Below, in pieces: positions 27,542 through 36,096 of a stretch of DNA of 64,000 nucleotides. A model generated the notes under the pieces. The model was given only the letters and a program-made list of their open reading frames with translations, ran no database searches and was not told the origin of the DNA. The number at the start of each line of letters is the position of its first letter. Position 1 is the stretch's first letter. The DNA lies in contig JABSRZ010000003.1 of NCBI GenBank assembly GCA_013214705.1, positions 124,001 through 188,000 of the forward strand. Reading direction: 5' to 3'. Origin of the DNA: Hyphomicrobiales bacterium. GTDB lineage: Bacteria; Pseudomonadota; Alphaproteobacteria; Rhizobiales; OSC116. The translations under genes and the position numbers were made by a program.

Positions 27542-27617
27542 AACAATCTCCTTTTTGTATAAAATACCTCAAATTCTAGCAATTTATCACCAAATACGGG
27601 CTAAAAGTTGCAAATAA

Positions 27618-27632
27618 TAGATAAATTATCTA
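27618..27632. promoter_or_regulatory. Lrp-type palindrome between lyase and regulator genes
   Basis: TAGATAAATTATCTA is palindromic except for its centre and lies in the 124-bp divergent spacer, 34 bases before the regulator start. The similar ATACGGGCTAAA and ATACGGCTAAA flank it as a near-direct repeat. It is a likely binding site for the Lrp/AsnC protein. Confidence 0.45.
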
Positions 27633-27665
27633 ATATACGGCTAAATATTAGAGGAAATAACTATT

Positions 27666-28133
27666 ATGGACTTGGACGCATGTGATAGACGAATAATTAG
27701 CGAGCTGCAAATTGACGCTAGGCAAACAAACCAAGTGGTTGCCGAAAAAGTTGGCCTGTCACAAACGCCTTATTTGCGCCGGGTAAAACGGCTTGAACAA
27801 GCCGGCATAATTAAAGGCTATAAGGCAGAAATAGACCGGCAAAAACTTGGGTTTGACCTGACCGTCAGTGTCGAAGTGAAAGTTGCCCGCCACCAAGATA
27901 GAGATGCTTCGGCATTTGTGAGAACAGTTGTAACGTGGCCAGAGGTGATCGCCTGCCATTTGGTATCTGGCGGTATGGATTTTTTATTGGAGGTCGTGGT
28001 TCGGGATATGGCGGGCTATGAAGAATTTGTTTTGCAAAGATTATTAAACATCGAATCCGTAAAAGAAGTTCATTCTAATTTTATTATGCGCACCTATAAA
28101 GACAATGGCATCATACCCACACACTGCAATTAA
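27666..28133 (+). CDS. Lrp/AsnC-family transcriptional regulator
   Basis: This encodes 155 residues: an N-terminal helix-turn-helix (about 5-60; DRRIISELQIDARQTNQVVA, VGLSQTPYLRRVKRLEQ) and a C-terminal RAM ligand-binding domain (about 70-150). It matches the usual length for the family. Placed back to back with the methionine gamma-lyase gene, it probably activates that gene in response to methionine or another amino acid, as MdeR does. Confidence 0.88.
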   Translation: MDLDACDRRIISELQIDARQTNQVVAEKVGLSQTPYLRRVKRLEQAGIIKGYKAEIDRQKLGFDLTVSVEVKVARHQDRDASAFVRTVVTWPEVIACHLVSGGMDFLLEVVVRDMAGYEEFVLQRLLNIESVKEVHSNFIMRTYKDNGIIPTHCN

Positions 28134-28519
28134 ATTCAGCTCTTTTATCCGTATATATTTTTAGGAGTTTCAGAGCGGTTGGGAGGTTGCACATCTAAAG
28201 ATTGCCCTAAAGGTGAAACCCGTGCGTAGCCTACTAATGTCATTGTCATAATTTCTAGACGTTGTGATGAAATAGTTATGAGACACTAAGAGGAACGTGC
28301 CAGGCGCTGGTTGCAGAAAGTATACATTTTGAAACTACAAGCCAGAACAATGAAATCAAAAAGAGTTTTTTACCCGCCTTCTTGGCGACAAAGTTCGACA
28401 ATCGAATCAACGCCACACAATCCATCTAATACTTTGGGGATCTTTTCCTCGACTGAATATTACTTACGAGTGTCGAGGCGAGTGTCCTTGATGATCCAGG
28501 TGTGAATTGGCGTACAAAT

Positions 28520-28628
28520 TTGACCCACCATAGGCGTTTAAAATCGCCCCACCCACCTTGAATAGGCCAACTGACGAGCGGCTCTGAGTACATAAAAACG
28601 GGGATTATAATATAAACTGGTGGGTCAA
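28520..28628. repeat. Inverted repeat with IS21-like TTGACCCACC arms
   Basis: TTGACCCACC (28520-28529) and GGTGGGTCAA (28619-28628) are perfect reverse complements about 90 bases apart; a third GTGGGTCA lies at 28654. Multiple TTGACCCACC-like repeats are common at IS21-family ends. No istA or istB frame remains. Confidence 0.4.
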
Positions 28629-28689
28629 TCCCAAGCGCGAATTACCCATCTAAGTGGGTCACTTTTAAATGCACTTTGACAATGTATAG

Positions 28690-28812
28690 AGGTTTCTATC
28701 AAATGGTACGGATGAAACGCCTCATACAAAAATGTAACATCAATTAAAACAACGAGATAACAGAAATTCTTCATACAAAGTAACTCAAAAAGTAACACAG
28801 AAAGTAACACAA
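28690..28812. repeat. Dispersed repeat with tRNA-Leu 3'-end core (copy B)
   Basis: The core TGGTACGGATGAAA (28704-28717) is identical to the 3' end of tRNA-Leu plus the adjacent T-arm bases (57090-57103). The following ~95 bases (ACGCCTCATACAAA..., repeated AAAGTAACAC) match copy A at 7968-8062 with scattered differences. The closely spaced GTAAC units look like arm-type integrase sites. Confidence 0.5.
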
Positions 28813-28994
28813 TTTTTCAACCAGCATTATTGTAATATTTCTTAAAAACCATGCCCATTTTGTCAAAAAAATTCAGTAAATTTAAAGTATCCCCGTTTTA
28901 ATGCATCAAACAATTGCCAATTCTAATTTAAGTTTGTAAATAAATCATACTTCATCAAAATTTGAGTCATTGATAGAATGACGGGTATCTGAGC

Positions 28995-29426
28995 ATGTTA
29001 TCAATTATAATTCTAACGTTTGCGGCCATAGAGGCACTGAATATTTTAGTACTATATTTCAGGCCAGGAACAACCAAAGGGAACGGATTAGGTGCTTTTA
29101 CCGCCTACGAAAAATCAAGGGCCGATCCTGAACTATTTGTTCTCATCCAATATCTTATCAATTGGGTAGCAGGAACAAAATTGATTTTTGTTTGCCTGCT
29201 TGTTGTTATTGGAATTTTAGGCGATGACACGGTTAAGTTAATTAGTATGGCTGCTCTTATCCTATCTATCGCCAGCTATTATTGGAGGTTGCATCCAATA
29301 ATTAAAAAACTAGATGATCAAAACCAGATTATTCCTAAAGGTTATTCAAAAACACTCGGTATGATGATTGGCAGTTTTATAGGCATATTTTTTGTGGTGA
29401 TGGTTATACAGCTAATCACGACCTAA
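28995..29426 (+). CDS. Small integral membrane protein, unknown function
   Basis: This encodes 143 residues with about four hydrophobic segments (residues 1-20, 55-75, 82-100, 118-140) and polar loops. Family unknown. The start ATG has a modest AG-rich region upstream. It is isolated between relic-rich sequence and an NmrA-like gene of opposite strand, so there is no context for function. Confidence 0.6.
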   Translation: MLSIIILTFAAIEALNILVLYFRPGTTKGNGLGAFTAYEKSRADPELFVLIQYLINWVAGTKLIFVCLLVVIGILGDDTVKLISMAALILSIASYYWRLHPIIKKLDDQNQIIPKGYSKTLGMMIGSFIGIFFVVMVIQLITT

Positions 29427-29508
29427 CAATAAAAGCCTATATTGTGTTAAATTAGAATGGCATCCCGAATAGACGGTTGTAGTATTTCCTGAATAATTTT
29501 AAGCGGCT

Positions 29509-30132
29509 CTATCCGCCCAGTTGAAACCCACCTTGGCCATCCCAATCATTTTTAGTTGTCGCATCGAACAGGAATTGCGCCATATCCGAACGTGAAATCC
29601 GTTTGACAAATGTGACCCCAGATTTATACACCGCGTATTTACCTGTAGCCGCCTCATCGGTCAATCCAGTTGGGCGCACCAAAACATAGGGAACGGTTTG
29701 CTCATTGCTAATCAACGCATCTGCCTTATTGTAATCGTCAAACACCTGTCTACCCCCCATCAGGATAGATAATAATTTCACAATCCATGAAGTGCCACCG
29801 CAACCAAGACTTGATATAAATATAGTTTTTGGTGGGCTTTCTTGCGTCCGTGCGGCGGCCAATACAGAACGGGCTGTCAATTCCATAACCGGACCTTCTT
29901 TGGTTTCGCCAACACAACTTACAATGACGTTAACGTCCACCGTTGCCGCAGCAACATCATCAGCGTTTTTTGTATCGCCTTGAATTATTGTTAAGCCGTC
30001 ACGTTGTTCCAATTTTGCTGAATCGCGAACCAACGCAACCACTTGATAACCTGCATTAAGAGCTAGATCTAGATATAACCTGCCAACAGCACCAGTAGCG
30101 CCTAACAGTGTAATTTTGAGTGGTTCTGACAA
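29509..30132 (-). CDS. NAD(P)-binding NmrA/atypical SDR-family protein
   Basis: This encodes 207 residues with the N-terminal Rossmann motif GATGAVGRLYLDLA, then VVALVRDSAKL and VNVIVSCVGETKEG, typical of the NAD(P)H-binding subgroup of atypical SDRs (NmrA/HSCARG-like, NAD(P)H-binding). These often act as flavin reductases, quinone-type oxidoreductases or redox sensors. No Tyr-x3-Lys catalytic pair of classical SDRs is seen. It is a single-gene unit. Confidence 0.8.
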   Translation of the reverse strand: MSEPLKITLLGATGAVGRLYLDLALNAGYQVVALVRDSAKLEQRDGLTIIQGDTKNADDVAAATVDVNVIVSCVGETKEGPVMELTARSVLAAARTQESPPKTIFISSLGCGGTSWIVKLLSILMGGRQVFDDYNKADALISNEQTVPYVLVRPTGLTDEAATGKYAVYKSGVTFVKRISRSDMAQFLFDATTKNDWDGQGGFQLGG

Positions 30133-31011
30133 TTAATTAACCCCTATTATTTTGGCCTGGATCTAATGCAAACCCCGAGACAAGTCAATACAGCAGACTT
30201 AGAAATATTGTCCCAAGGGTTTTTAGAACAATCGACAGAAGCTATACTAACAGGCGCTCGCAAACGTTAAGTTAAGTCGGTAGGCAACAGACTTACTGGC
30301 ATGTTTTGTTAACAAACCGGGCGCAGGAAACGCCTGATGGCCATGGTGCCAACCGAAATTTCACCAAAATTGGTAGACGCTGGGAATGGCCGCCATGCAC
30401 CATAGTGTCAGATACTTCAACCCCTGTCGGGACAGCCATTGGCCAAAATACGGCCAGCTTTGCGCTCTAATATAGGCATTAATTTTTGGCCTTAGACGCT
30501 CAGAGCTGCTAAGTATAGCGGCCGAAATGCCCATATAACAGTTTAAAGACTACAGTATCAAGAGCCCTACCACACTGCCGCCACACTCTACTAAACGCAA
30601 AGCGCCTAACACAGAACTTGAATCCAAATTAGCAAGCTTACCTTCAGCTAATTTTAAAGTTAATTCGATGAATGGGCCGCGCTCTATACTATGCCCAAAC
30701 CCCACCCCAGCAGCGGACACAGGCATTGCCGCTGCCAATAAAAGCGTTGAGCCGGTTAACACCAGCCGGCTAAGGCAATGACTGGGTTGCTAATGCGCAA
30801 ATTTAACAACCAGCCCATAAGGGAACCAGATAACATGATCATAAGAAAATATAGGCCTACGCCGTATATCCGCCAACATGTCTACTGAGTTTTCAAATTG
30901 ATCGCGCGGGAAATCTATTTGCTGCCCACAAGTTAATGCTCCGCCCAGAATTTCGAAGGTTTCGATGTGAAATTTTAGCCAACCAAATCCAGTGTATCAT
31001 AAGAAAATGAT
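30133..31011. other. Gene-free stretch with a decayed membrane-protein gene
   Basis: The only recognisable content in these 879 bases is a frameshifted minus-strand relic around 30550-30880, listed separately. The rest is stop-rich in every frame I followed. Confidence 0.45.
30550..30880 (-). pseudogene. Frameshifted relic of a multi-helix membrane protein, possibly MFS
   Basis: Two adjoining frames together read like the C-terminus of a transporter. First come hydrophobic segments YGVGLYFLMIMLSGSLMG and NPVIALAG, ending in a stop near 30770. Then, in another frame, TGSTLLLAAAMPVSAAGVGF leads into VLGALRLVECGGSVVGLL. The second part resembles the last helices of MFS-type exporters. The frame change and missing N-terminus indicate a dead gene; the family assignment is tentative. 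Confidence 0.4.
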
Positions 31012-32709
31012 TTATTTAAGAAAATCAAAATCACAACCCTGAGTGGCTGGAAGAACCGAACTGTGATATAATTTCTTATATCCTCGTTCTGGTACTTCTT
31101 CAACGATTGAGAGTGTTTCGTAACGTTGTTTTATTTCTTCTTCAGAAACTAATAGTTTAATAGTTTTTTGTGCCGCAGACAGACGTATGCGATCACCATT
31201 TTTAACCAATGCTAGTGGCCCGCCTAACTGAGCCTCGGGTGTTACATGTAAAATGATAGTGCCAAACGCAGTGCCACTCATCCGCGCATCAGAAATGCGT
31301 ACCATGTCTTTTACCCCGGCTATGGCTAATTTTTTGGGAATAGGCAAATAACCTGCTTCGGGCATTCCTGAAGCACTTTTTGGGCCTGCATTTTGCAACA
31401 CCAAAATATCATTTGCATTCACATCCAGATCCGGATCGTCAATGCGGTTTGCGAGATCTTCTAACGAAGTGAACACGACGGCTCGTCCTTCATGCTCTAA
31501 CAACTCTTTTGTGGCTGCAGCGCGTTTTAATATAGCCCCTTCTGGGGCTAAATTACCAAATAGCGCAATCAGTCCACCCTGAGATTCAATAGGGTCGCTG
31601 GGTTTTCTGATGATCTTAAAGTCGATTGGATCGGCAAGTGGTTTGGCAAGCCGTTCTGCTAAACTTTGCCCTGTAATGTCTTTGGTTTCCAACAGGAGTT
31701 GATCCTCAAGCGCTCGTAGCACAGCATCTAAGCCACCTGCATAATGAAAATCTTCCATATATCCTGCGCCAACAGGTTTTAGGTCAACCAGGGTTGGTGT
31801 TTCATCGGACAAAGAATTAAATTTATTCAAATCTACTTCAATGCCTAGCCGCCCTGCTATAGCCGTTAGATGTATTATGGCGTTGGTTGAACCCGAAACA
31901 GCTAACAACACTCTTAACGCATTTTCCACAGAGGATTTTGAGATTATATCTTTGGGTTTTAACTTGCCGGATATGGCCATTTGGGCAGCTAATTTTCCAG
32001 ATTCTTCTGATGAACGTAGCCTATCAGCATGCACAGAAGGAATACTTGAACTATTTGGCAACATCATGCCTAAAGTTTCTGCCAACAACGCCATGGTGCT
32101 GGCAGTGCCCATAACAGCACAAGTTCCAGATGTTACAGCGAGGCGCCCTTCAACCTGATCAATTTCAGATTTTTGGACACTTCCAGCCCGGTAATTTGAC
32201 CAAAACCTTCGGCAATCTGTACATGCACCTAGTCGTTCACCTTTGTGCCTACCTGTCATCATTGGCCCTGCAACCACCATAACCGCGGGCTTATTTGCAG
32301 AGATCGCGCCCATTAACAATGCAGGTACGGTTTTATCGCAACCACCCATTAAAACCACACTGTCCATTGGTTGGGCGCTGATCATTTCTTCGGTAGCCAT
32401 TGCCATAAGATTTCGGTAAACCAGCGAAGTTGGATTCAAAAACACCTCACCCAAAGATATCATCGGGAATGCTATGGGCAAAGCCCCAGCCGCTAGAACG
32501 CCACGTTTTATGGCCTCCAACATTTCTGGGAAATTACGATGACAATTGTTAAATCCACTCTCTGTGTAGCAAATGCCGACGATTGGTTTGTCGAGTGATT
32601 CTCCGGTGTAGCCCATTGATTTCGCAAAAGAACGCCTTAAATATAAAGCAAAATCTCTATCGCCATAGTTGGTTAAACCGCCTTTAAGCCCCTTTGATTT
32701 ATTGGTCAA
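31012..32709 (-). CDS. IlvD/Edd-family dehydratase (aldonate type)
   Basis: This encodes 565 residues with the three cluster-binding cysteines in SGFNNCHRN (near residue 56), MGGCDKT (near 123) and SGTCAVMGTAST (near 197), and the ARMSGTAFG catalytic-serine region near 475. It is shorter and clearly distinct from the dehydratase at 9086. Such enzymes dehydrate aldonates (arabinonate, gluconate, galactonate type) to 2-keto-3-deoxy acids. It ends the IclR-to-dehydratase operon, its ATG following the aldehyde dehydrogenase stop without a gap. Confidence 0.87.
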   Translation of the reverse strand: MTNKSKGLKGGLTNYGDRDFALYLRRSFAKSMGYTGESLDKPIVGICYTESGFNNCHRNFPEMLEAIKRGVLAAGALPIAFPMISLGEVFLNPTSLVYRNLMAMATEEMISAQPMDSVVLMGGCDKTVPALLMGAISANKPAVMVVAGPMMTGRHKGERLGACTDCRRFWSNYRAGSVQKSEIDQVEGRLAVTSGTCAVMGTASTMALLAETLGMMLPNSSSIPSVHADRLRSSEESGKLAAQMAISGKLKPKDIISKSSVENALRVLLAVSGSTNAIIHLTAIAGRLGIEVDLNKFNSLSDETPTLVDLKPVGAGYMEDFHYAGGLDAVLRALEDQLLLETKDITGQSLAERLAKPLADPIDFKIIRKPSDPIESQGGLIALFGNLAPEGAILKRAAATKELLEHEGRAVVFTSLEDLANRIDDPDLDVNANDILVLQNAGPKSASGMPEAGYLPIPKKLAIAGVKDMVRISDARMSGTAFGTIILHVTPEAQLGGPLALVKNGDRIRLSAAQKTIKLLVSEEEIKQRYETLSIVEEVPERGYKKLYHSSVLPATQGCDFDFLK

Positions 32710-34164
32710 TTATTCGACTTCCTTTGTTATTAATTTGTGGCGTATATATTTAGGCACTACATAATCCATTATGCCTAATGTACCACCTTCGCGGCCAAAC
32801 CCGCTTTGTTTTATGCCACCAAATGGTGCTTCTGCGGTTGCTAATAAAGTTTCGTTAATGCCAACCATTCCAGCTTCTAACGCCATTGCGGTTTTTTGTG
32901 CTAAAGCGCTATCGTGAGTAAACAAGTAAGCTGCTAACCCAAATTCGGTGGAATTGGCTTTTTTAATGACTTCGTCAAAATTGTCGAAAGCAGTTATCGG
33001 CGCCACTGGCGCAAAAGGCTCTTCGCGCATTATACGTGCATTATCGGGAACATTGGCCAACACGGTTGGCTGTAAGAAATGACCTTTGTTAAACTGTTTG
33101 GCCCTGTGGCCGCCCGTCAATAATTCTGCGCCTTTTTCGATAGCGTCTTCAATTAAAGACAGTGCCCCATTTACGGCTTGTTCGCGAATCATTGGACCCG
33201 TGGTGACACCGTCTACTAAGCCATCGCCTAATACCAAACCGTTGGTAAACTCTACAAACGCATCGACAAATTTTTCGTAAATTGACGAATGAATATAAAA
33301 GCGCGAGGGAGAAATGCACACCTGTCCGCAGTTTCTAAATTTTGTTGCTGCTAATTTATGTGCAGTTTTAACAGGGTCAACATCATGATGAACAATAACC
33401 GGAGCGTGACCTCCTAATTCCATTGATATTTTTTTAATCCCATCAGCGGCTTGGTGCAAAATTTTCTTGCCAACAGGCACCGAACCTGTAAGAGAAACTT
33501 TTTTAATAATATCTGATGATATAAGTTGATTTACCATTGGATCTGGTTGGCCAGTCATGACTGTCAGAACATTCTTGGGGAGACCCGCATCCATCAGCGC
33601 TTGGGCTATGACAAAGCATGAGCCTGGCGCTTCTGAAGCGGGGCGCGCAACAACAGAACAGCCTGCTGCCAAGGCTGCTGCTATTTTGCGCGCAGGGAGT
33701 AATGCGGGAAAATTCCAAGCTGAAAGTGCCAAACATGGCCCAACAGGGTGATAAACCACTTGCAATTGCTCGTCTTGATTTCGAGCGGGAATGATCTGGC
33801 CATAGAGCCTTTTTGCTTCTTCACTATACCATTCAAATTGGTCGGCTGCTGCGTTAATTTCTCCCATCGACTCGCCTATTGGCTTGCCAGTTTCTACACT
33901 CATAATATGTGCGGATTCTGCTTGTCGTTGTCGAATTAATTCTGATGCTTTTCGCAGCACTTTGGCGCGTTCCCAGGCGGGCGTTTTTGACCAAATGTCA
34001 AACCCCAATTGAGCCGCTCTTAGGGCTGCCTGAATATCTTGCTCTTGGGCATTTGGCACTGTGCCAATAATGTCTTCGTTAACCGGGCTAAACACATTTC
34101 GTGTTTGCTTACCAACAGCATCGCGCCATTCACCATCAATTAACAATCCAAATCGACTATACAT
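32710..34164 (-). CDS. Aldehyde dehydrogenase (semialdehyde type)
   Basis: This encodes 484 residues with all ALDH landmarks: WNFPALLPARK, Glu in MELGGHAPV near residue 250, catalytic Cys in FRNCGQVCISPSRF near 285, and EEPFAPV. It resembles succinate-semialdehyde and 2-oxoglutarate-semialdehyde dehydrogenases, the last step of oxidative pentose routes that pass through 2-keto-3-deoxypentonate. The longer frame begins with TTG at 34179; ATG 34164 has GGAG 7 bases upstream and is preferred. Confidence 0.87.
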   Translation of the reverse strand: MYSRFGLLIDGEWRDAVGKQTRNVFSPVNEDIIGTVPNAQEQDIQAALRAAQLGFDIWSKTPAWERAKVLRKASELIRQRQAESAHIMSVETGKPIGESMGEINAAADQFEWYSEEAKRLYGQIIPARNQDEQLQVVYHPVGPCLALSAWNFPALLPARKIAAALAAGCSVVARPASEAPGSCFVIAQALMDAGLPKNVLTVMTGQPDPMVNQLISSDIIKKVSLTGSVPVGKKILHQAADGIKKISMELGGHAPVIVHHDVDPVKTAHKLAATKFRNCGQVCISPSRFYIHSSIYEKFVDAFVEFTNGLVLGDGLVDGVTTGPMIREQAVNGALSLIEDAIEKGAELLTGGHRAKQFNKGHFLQPTVLANVPDNARIMREEPFAPVAPITAFDNFDEVIKKANSTEFGLAAYLFTHDSALAQKTAMALEAGMVGINETLLATAEAPFGGIKQSGFGREGGTLGIMDYVVPKYIRHKLITKEVE

Positions 34165-34185
34165 TACAACACTCCACAATATTAT

Positions 34186-36075
34186 TTAAATCAAACTACT
34201 TAGATATTTTTCTTGAACTTCATCGCACCAATTTCCGACATTCCAATCGCCAAATGTGCCCATGCCACCTAATTTATTGTCACCAAAATATACCGGCACA
34301 TGAATTAGGCTCAATCCTTGATGCTGTTTGGCTAAATCTAGCGCTTCTAGCAATGTTTGCTGGTCATATCCGCCAAAAATACCGCGCACGCCTGCAACCG
34401 AATTTGCCATTTTTACATAGTCCACAGCCACGTTGTCTGAGGTTCTGTATTCCCGACCAAATTGTGATATTTGCAAGCTGCTTATTGCGGCCATGCGGCG
34501 GTTATCAAACACAACTATTGTGCCATGTAAACCATGTTCAACCCCATCTATTAACACTTGTGGGTTCATCATAAATGAACCATCGCCAGTAAATGCCACG
34601 CTATATTGTGGTGTATCGGCAAGCCCGCCAGCTAAAAGGGCGGAAACCGCAAAGCCCATATATGATGCACCAGTTTCCGTAAAGGTTTGGTAAGGTTCAT
34701 CATCCTCAATAATTTGAAACCCATTCGCCTGTATATCGCCTGCGTCAAAAAATTTGATGGCATTGTGCTGCTTGCAAAAATTGGCAACCGTTTTTATCGC
34801 GCTAGGTTGGGTTAGAATATTTTTCCTCCAAACATCGTCATTCAACAATGGTGCTTGAATTCTATCGGCCTTAAAGCTTATCCATTTATCTTTGGCGGCC
34901 GCACATTCATCCAACCATGGTTTTTTAGAGTTTGAAATACCAGTCGGTGTTTTTGCCAGCTGTTTATTTAGCAAATTTAAAATGGTTGACCCATCACCAC
35001 ATAATGCCAGTGTTTCATTATAATGAAAGGCATCGTGAAAATCGGCATTAATATTGATAACTTTTTTAACTTTGGGCCAGCCTGTTCCAGAACAATCACT
35101 TTGGCAAACAGCGCGACTGCCCACCACTATCAGCAAATCAGCCTCTTGCATGGCAAAATTGCCACTGATTGAGCCTTTAGAACCGCCAACATGCATATTT
35201 TGCAAATGTGCGTCAGGCAATACACCTAATGAACCGGGACTTTGAACCACAACAGCACCCGACAATTCGACAAAGCGTCTTAATTCTTTGCTCATCTTTC
35301 TCGTACCACCGCCGGCTTTAATGGCTATTTTACGCGCACACTTCATTAAATTGACGGCTTCAATATATAGTCCCTGATCGACAGGGGCGACTAATTGTGC
35401 AATGGGTTTTTTGGGCAATGTGTGTAAATGAAGTTCGATCATGCTGGCTTGAGTATTTATCGGCATATTGATGAAAAACGGTTTTGGTTTTATGGGGTTA
35501 AATACAGTCAAAGAACCTTGGCGCAATGCATCCCTAATCGCGTTGGGCGAGTGCATAGTATATGTACCGCCCATTATTGCGGTTAATTGGCCAAATTGAT
35601 TTTGCTGAGGCGACGGGATTTGCTGCATATTGTAGCCTTCGCCATAAGTGGTCTCGTCGCCATAAATATGGTAAATGCCAAGCCCATTTGACGAGGCAAC
35701 AAGTGAAGCTGACATAGCTTGTAATGCCCCAGGGCCTATCGAAGTTACGACCGCGCAGGTTTCGCCATAGACCCATTTTAAGGCTGTTCCAGCATGAGCC
35801 ATTTCAATTTCATTTCTAAATTGCCAGCATTTTATTAAGCCATGGTCTTCGTAGACGCTTAAAACATCTCCAATAACGGTGGAACCATGGCCAAATATGG
35901 CCAAATATTTGGTGATACCCTGACGCATCAAGCCTAATATTAAGGCTTCGGTTAAGGATACATTCAAGGCGTTTTTACCCAAGTCCGATATTGCGGCTTC
36001 AATATCGCCCATGCCTTGCAACCATTTTGCTCGGCCTTCAATAGTCGTGAGTGATATTGTGTTTTTTTGGGTCAT
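34186..36075 (-). CDS. IolD-like thiamine-diphosphate enzyme
   Basis: This encodes 629 residues, close to IolD length. The N-terminal ThDP domain has the activating Glu region in FRNEIEMAHAG near residue 87 and GHGSTVIG before it; the C-terminal domain has the ThDP/Mg motif GDGSFMMNPQ ending in VFDNRRMA. IolD opens 3D-trihydroxycyclohexane-1,2-dione in myo-inositol breakdown. Here none of IolB, IolC, IolE or IolG in the usual set is adjacent except a Gfo/Idh/MocA oxidoreductase, so the substrate may be another cyclitol-derived dione or a 1,2-diketone. Other ThDP enzymes (acetolactate synthase-like) are less similar. Confidence 0.78.
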   Translation of the reverse strand: MTQKNTISLTTIEGRAKWLQGMGDIEAAISDLGKNALNVSLTEALILGLMRQGITKYLAIFGHGSTVIGDVLSVYEDHGLIKCWQFRNEIEMAHAGTALKWVYGETCAVVTSIGPGALQAMSASLVASSNGLGIYHIYGDETTYGEGYNMQQIPSPQQNQFGQLTAIMGGTYTMHSPNAIRDALRQGSLTVFNPIKPKPFFINMPINTQASMIELHLHTLPKKPIAQLVAPVDQGLYIEAVNLMKCARKIAIKAGGGTRKMSKELRRFVELSGAVVVQSPGSLGVLPDAHLQNMHVGGSKGSISGNFAMQEADLLIVVGSRAVCQSDCSGTGWPKVKKVININADFHDAFHYNETLALCGDGSTILNLLNKQLAKTPTGISNSKKPWLDECAAAKDKWISFKADRIQAPLLNDDVWRKNILTQPSAIKTVANFCKQHNAIKFFDAGDIQANGFQIIEDDEPYQTFTETGASYMGFAVSALLAGGLADTPQYSVAFTGDGSFMMNPQVLIDGVEHGLHGTIVVFDNRRMAAISSLQISQFGREYRTSDNVAVDYVKMANSVAGVRGIFGGYDQQTLLEALDLAKQHQGLSLIHVPVYFGDNKLGGMGTFGDWNVGNWCDEVQEKYLSSLI

Positions 36076-36096
36076 GTCTTTTATTTGTCCTTGTAA

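Larger units (their letters stand above)
28134..28994. other. Gene-free stretch with IS-like and att-like repeats
   Basis: These 861 bases contain no supported gene. They hold an inverted repeat resembling an IS21-type end (28520-28628) and the second copy of the tRNA-end-linked repeat (28690-28812), each listed separately. The remainder is AT-rich and stop-dense. Confidence 0.5.

Noticed and set aside
28311-28505. Short 64-codon frame in the relic-rich region
   Set aside because: No ribosome-binding site, no family match, composition like random AT-rich DNA.
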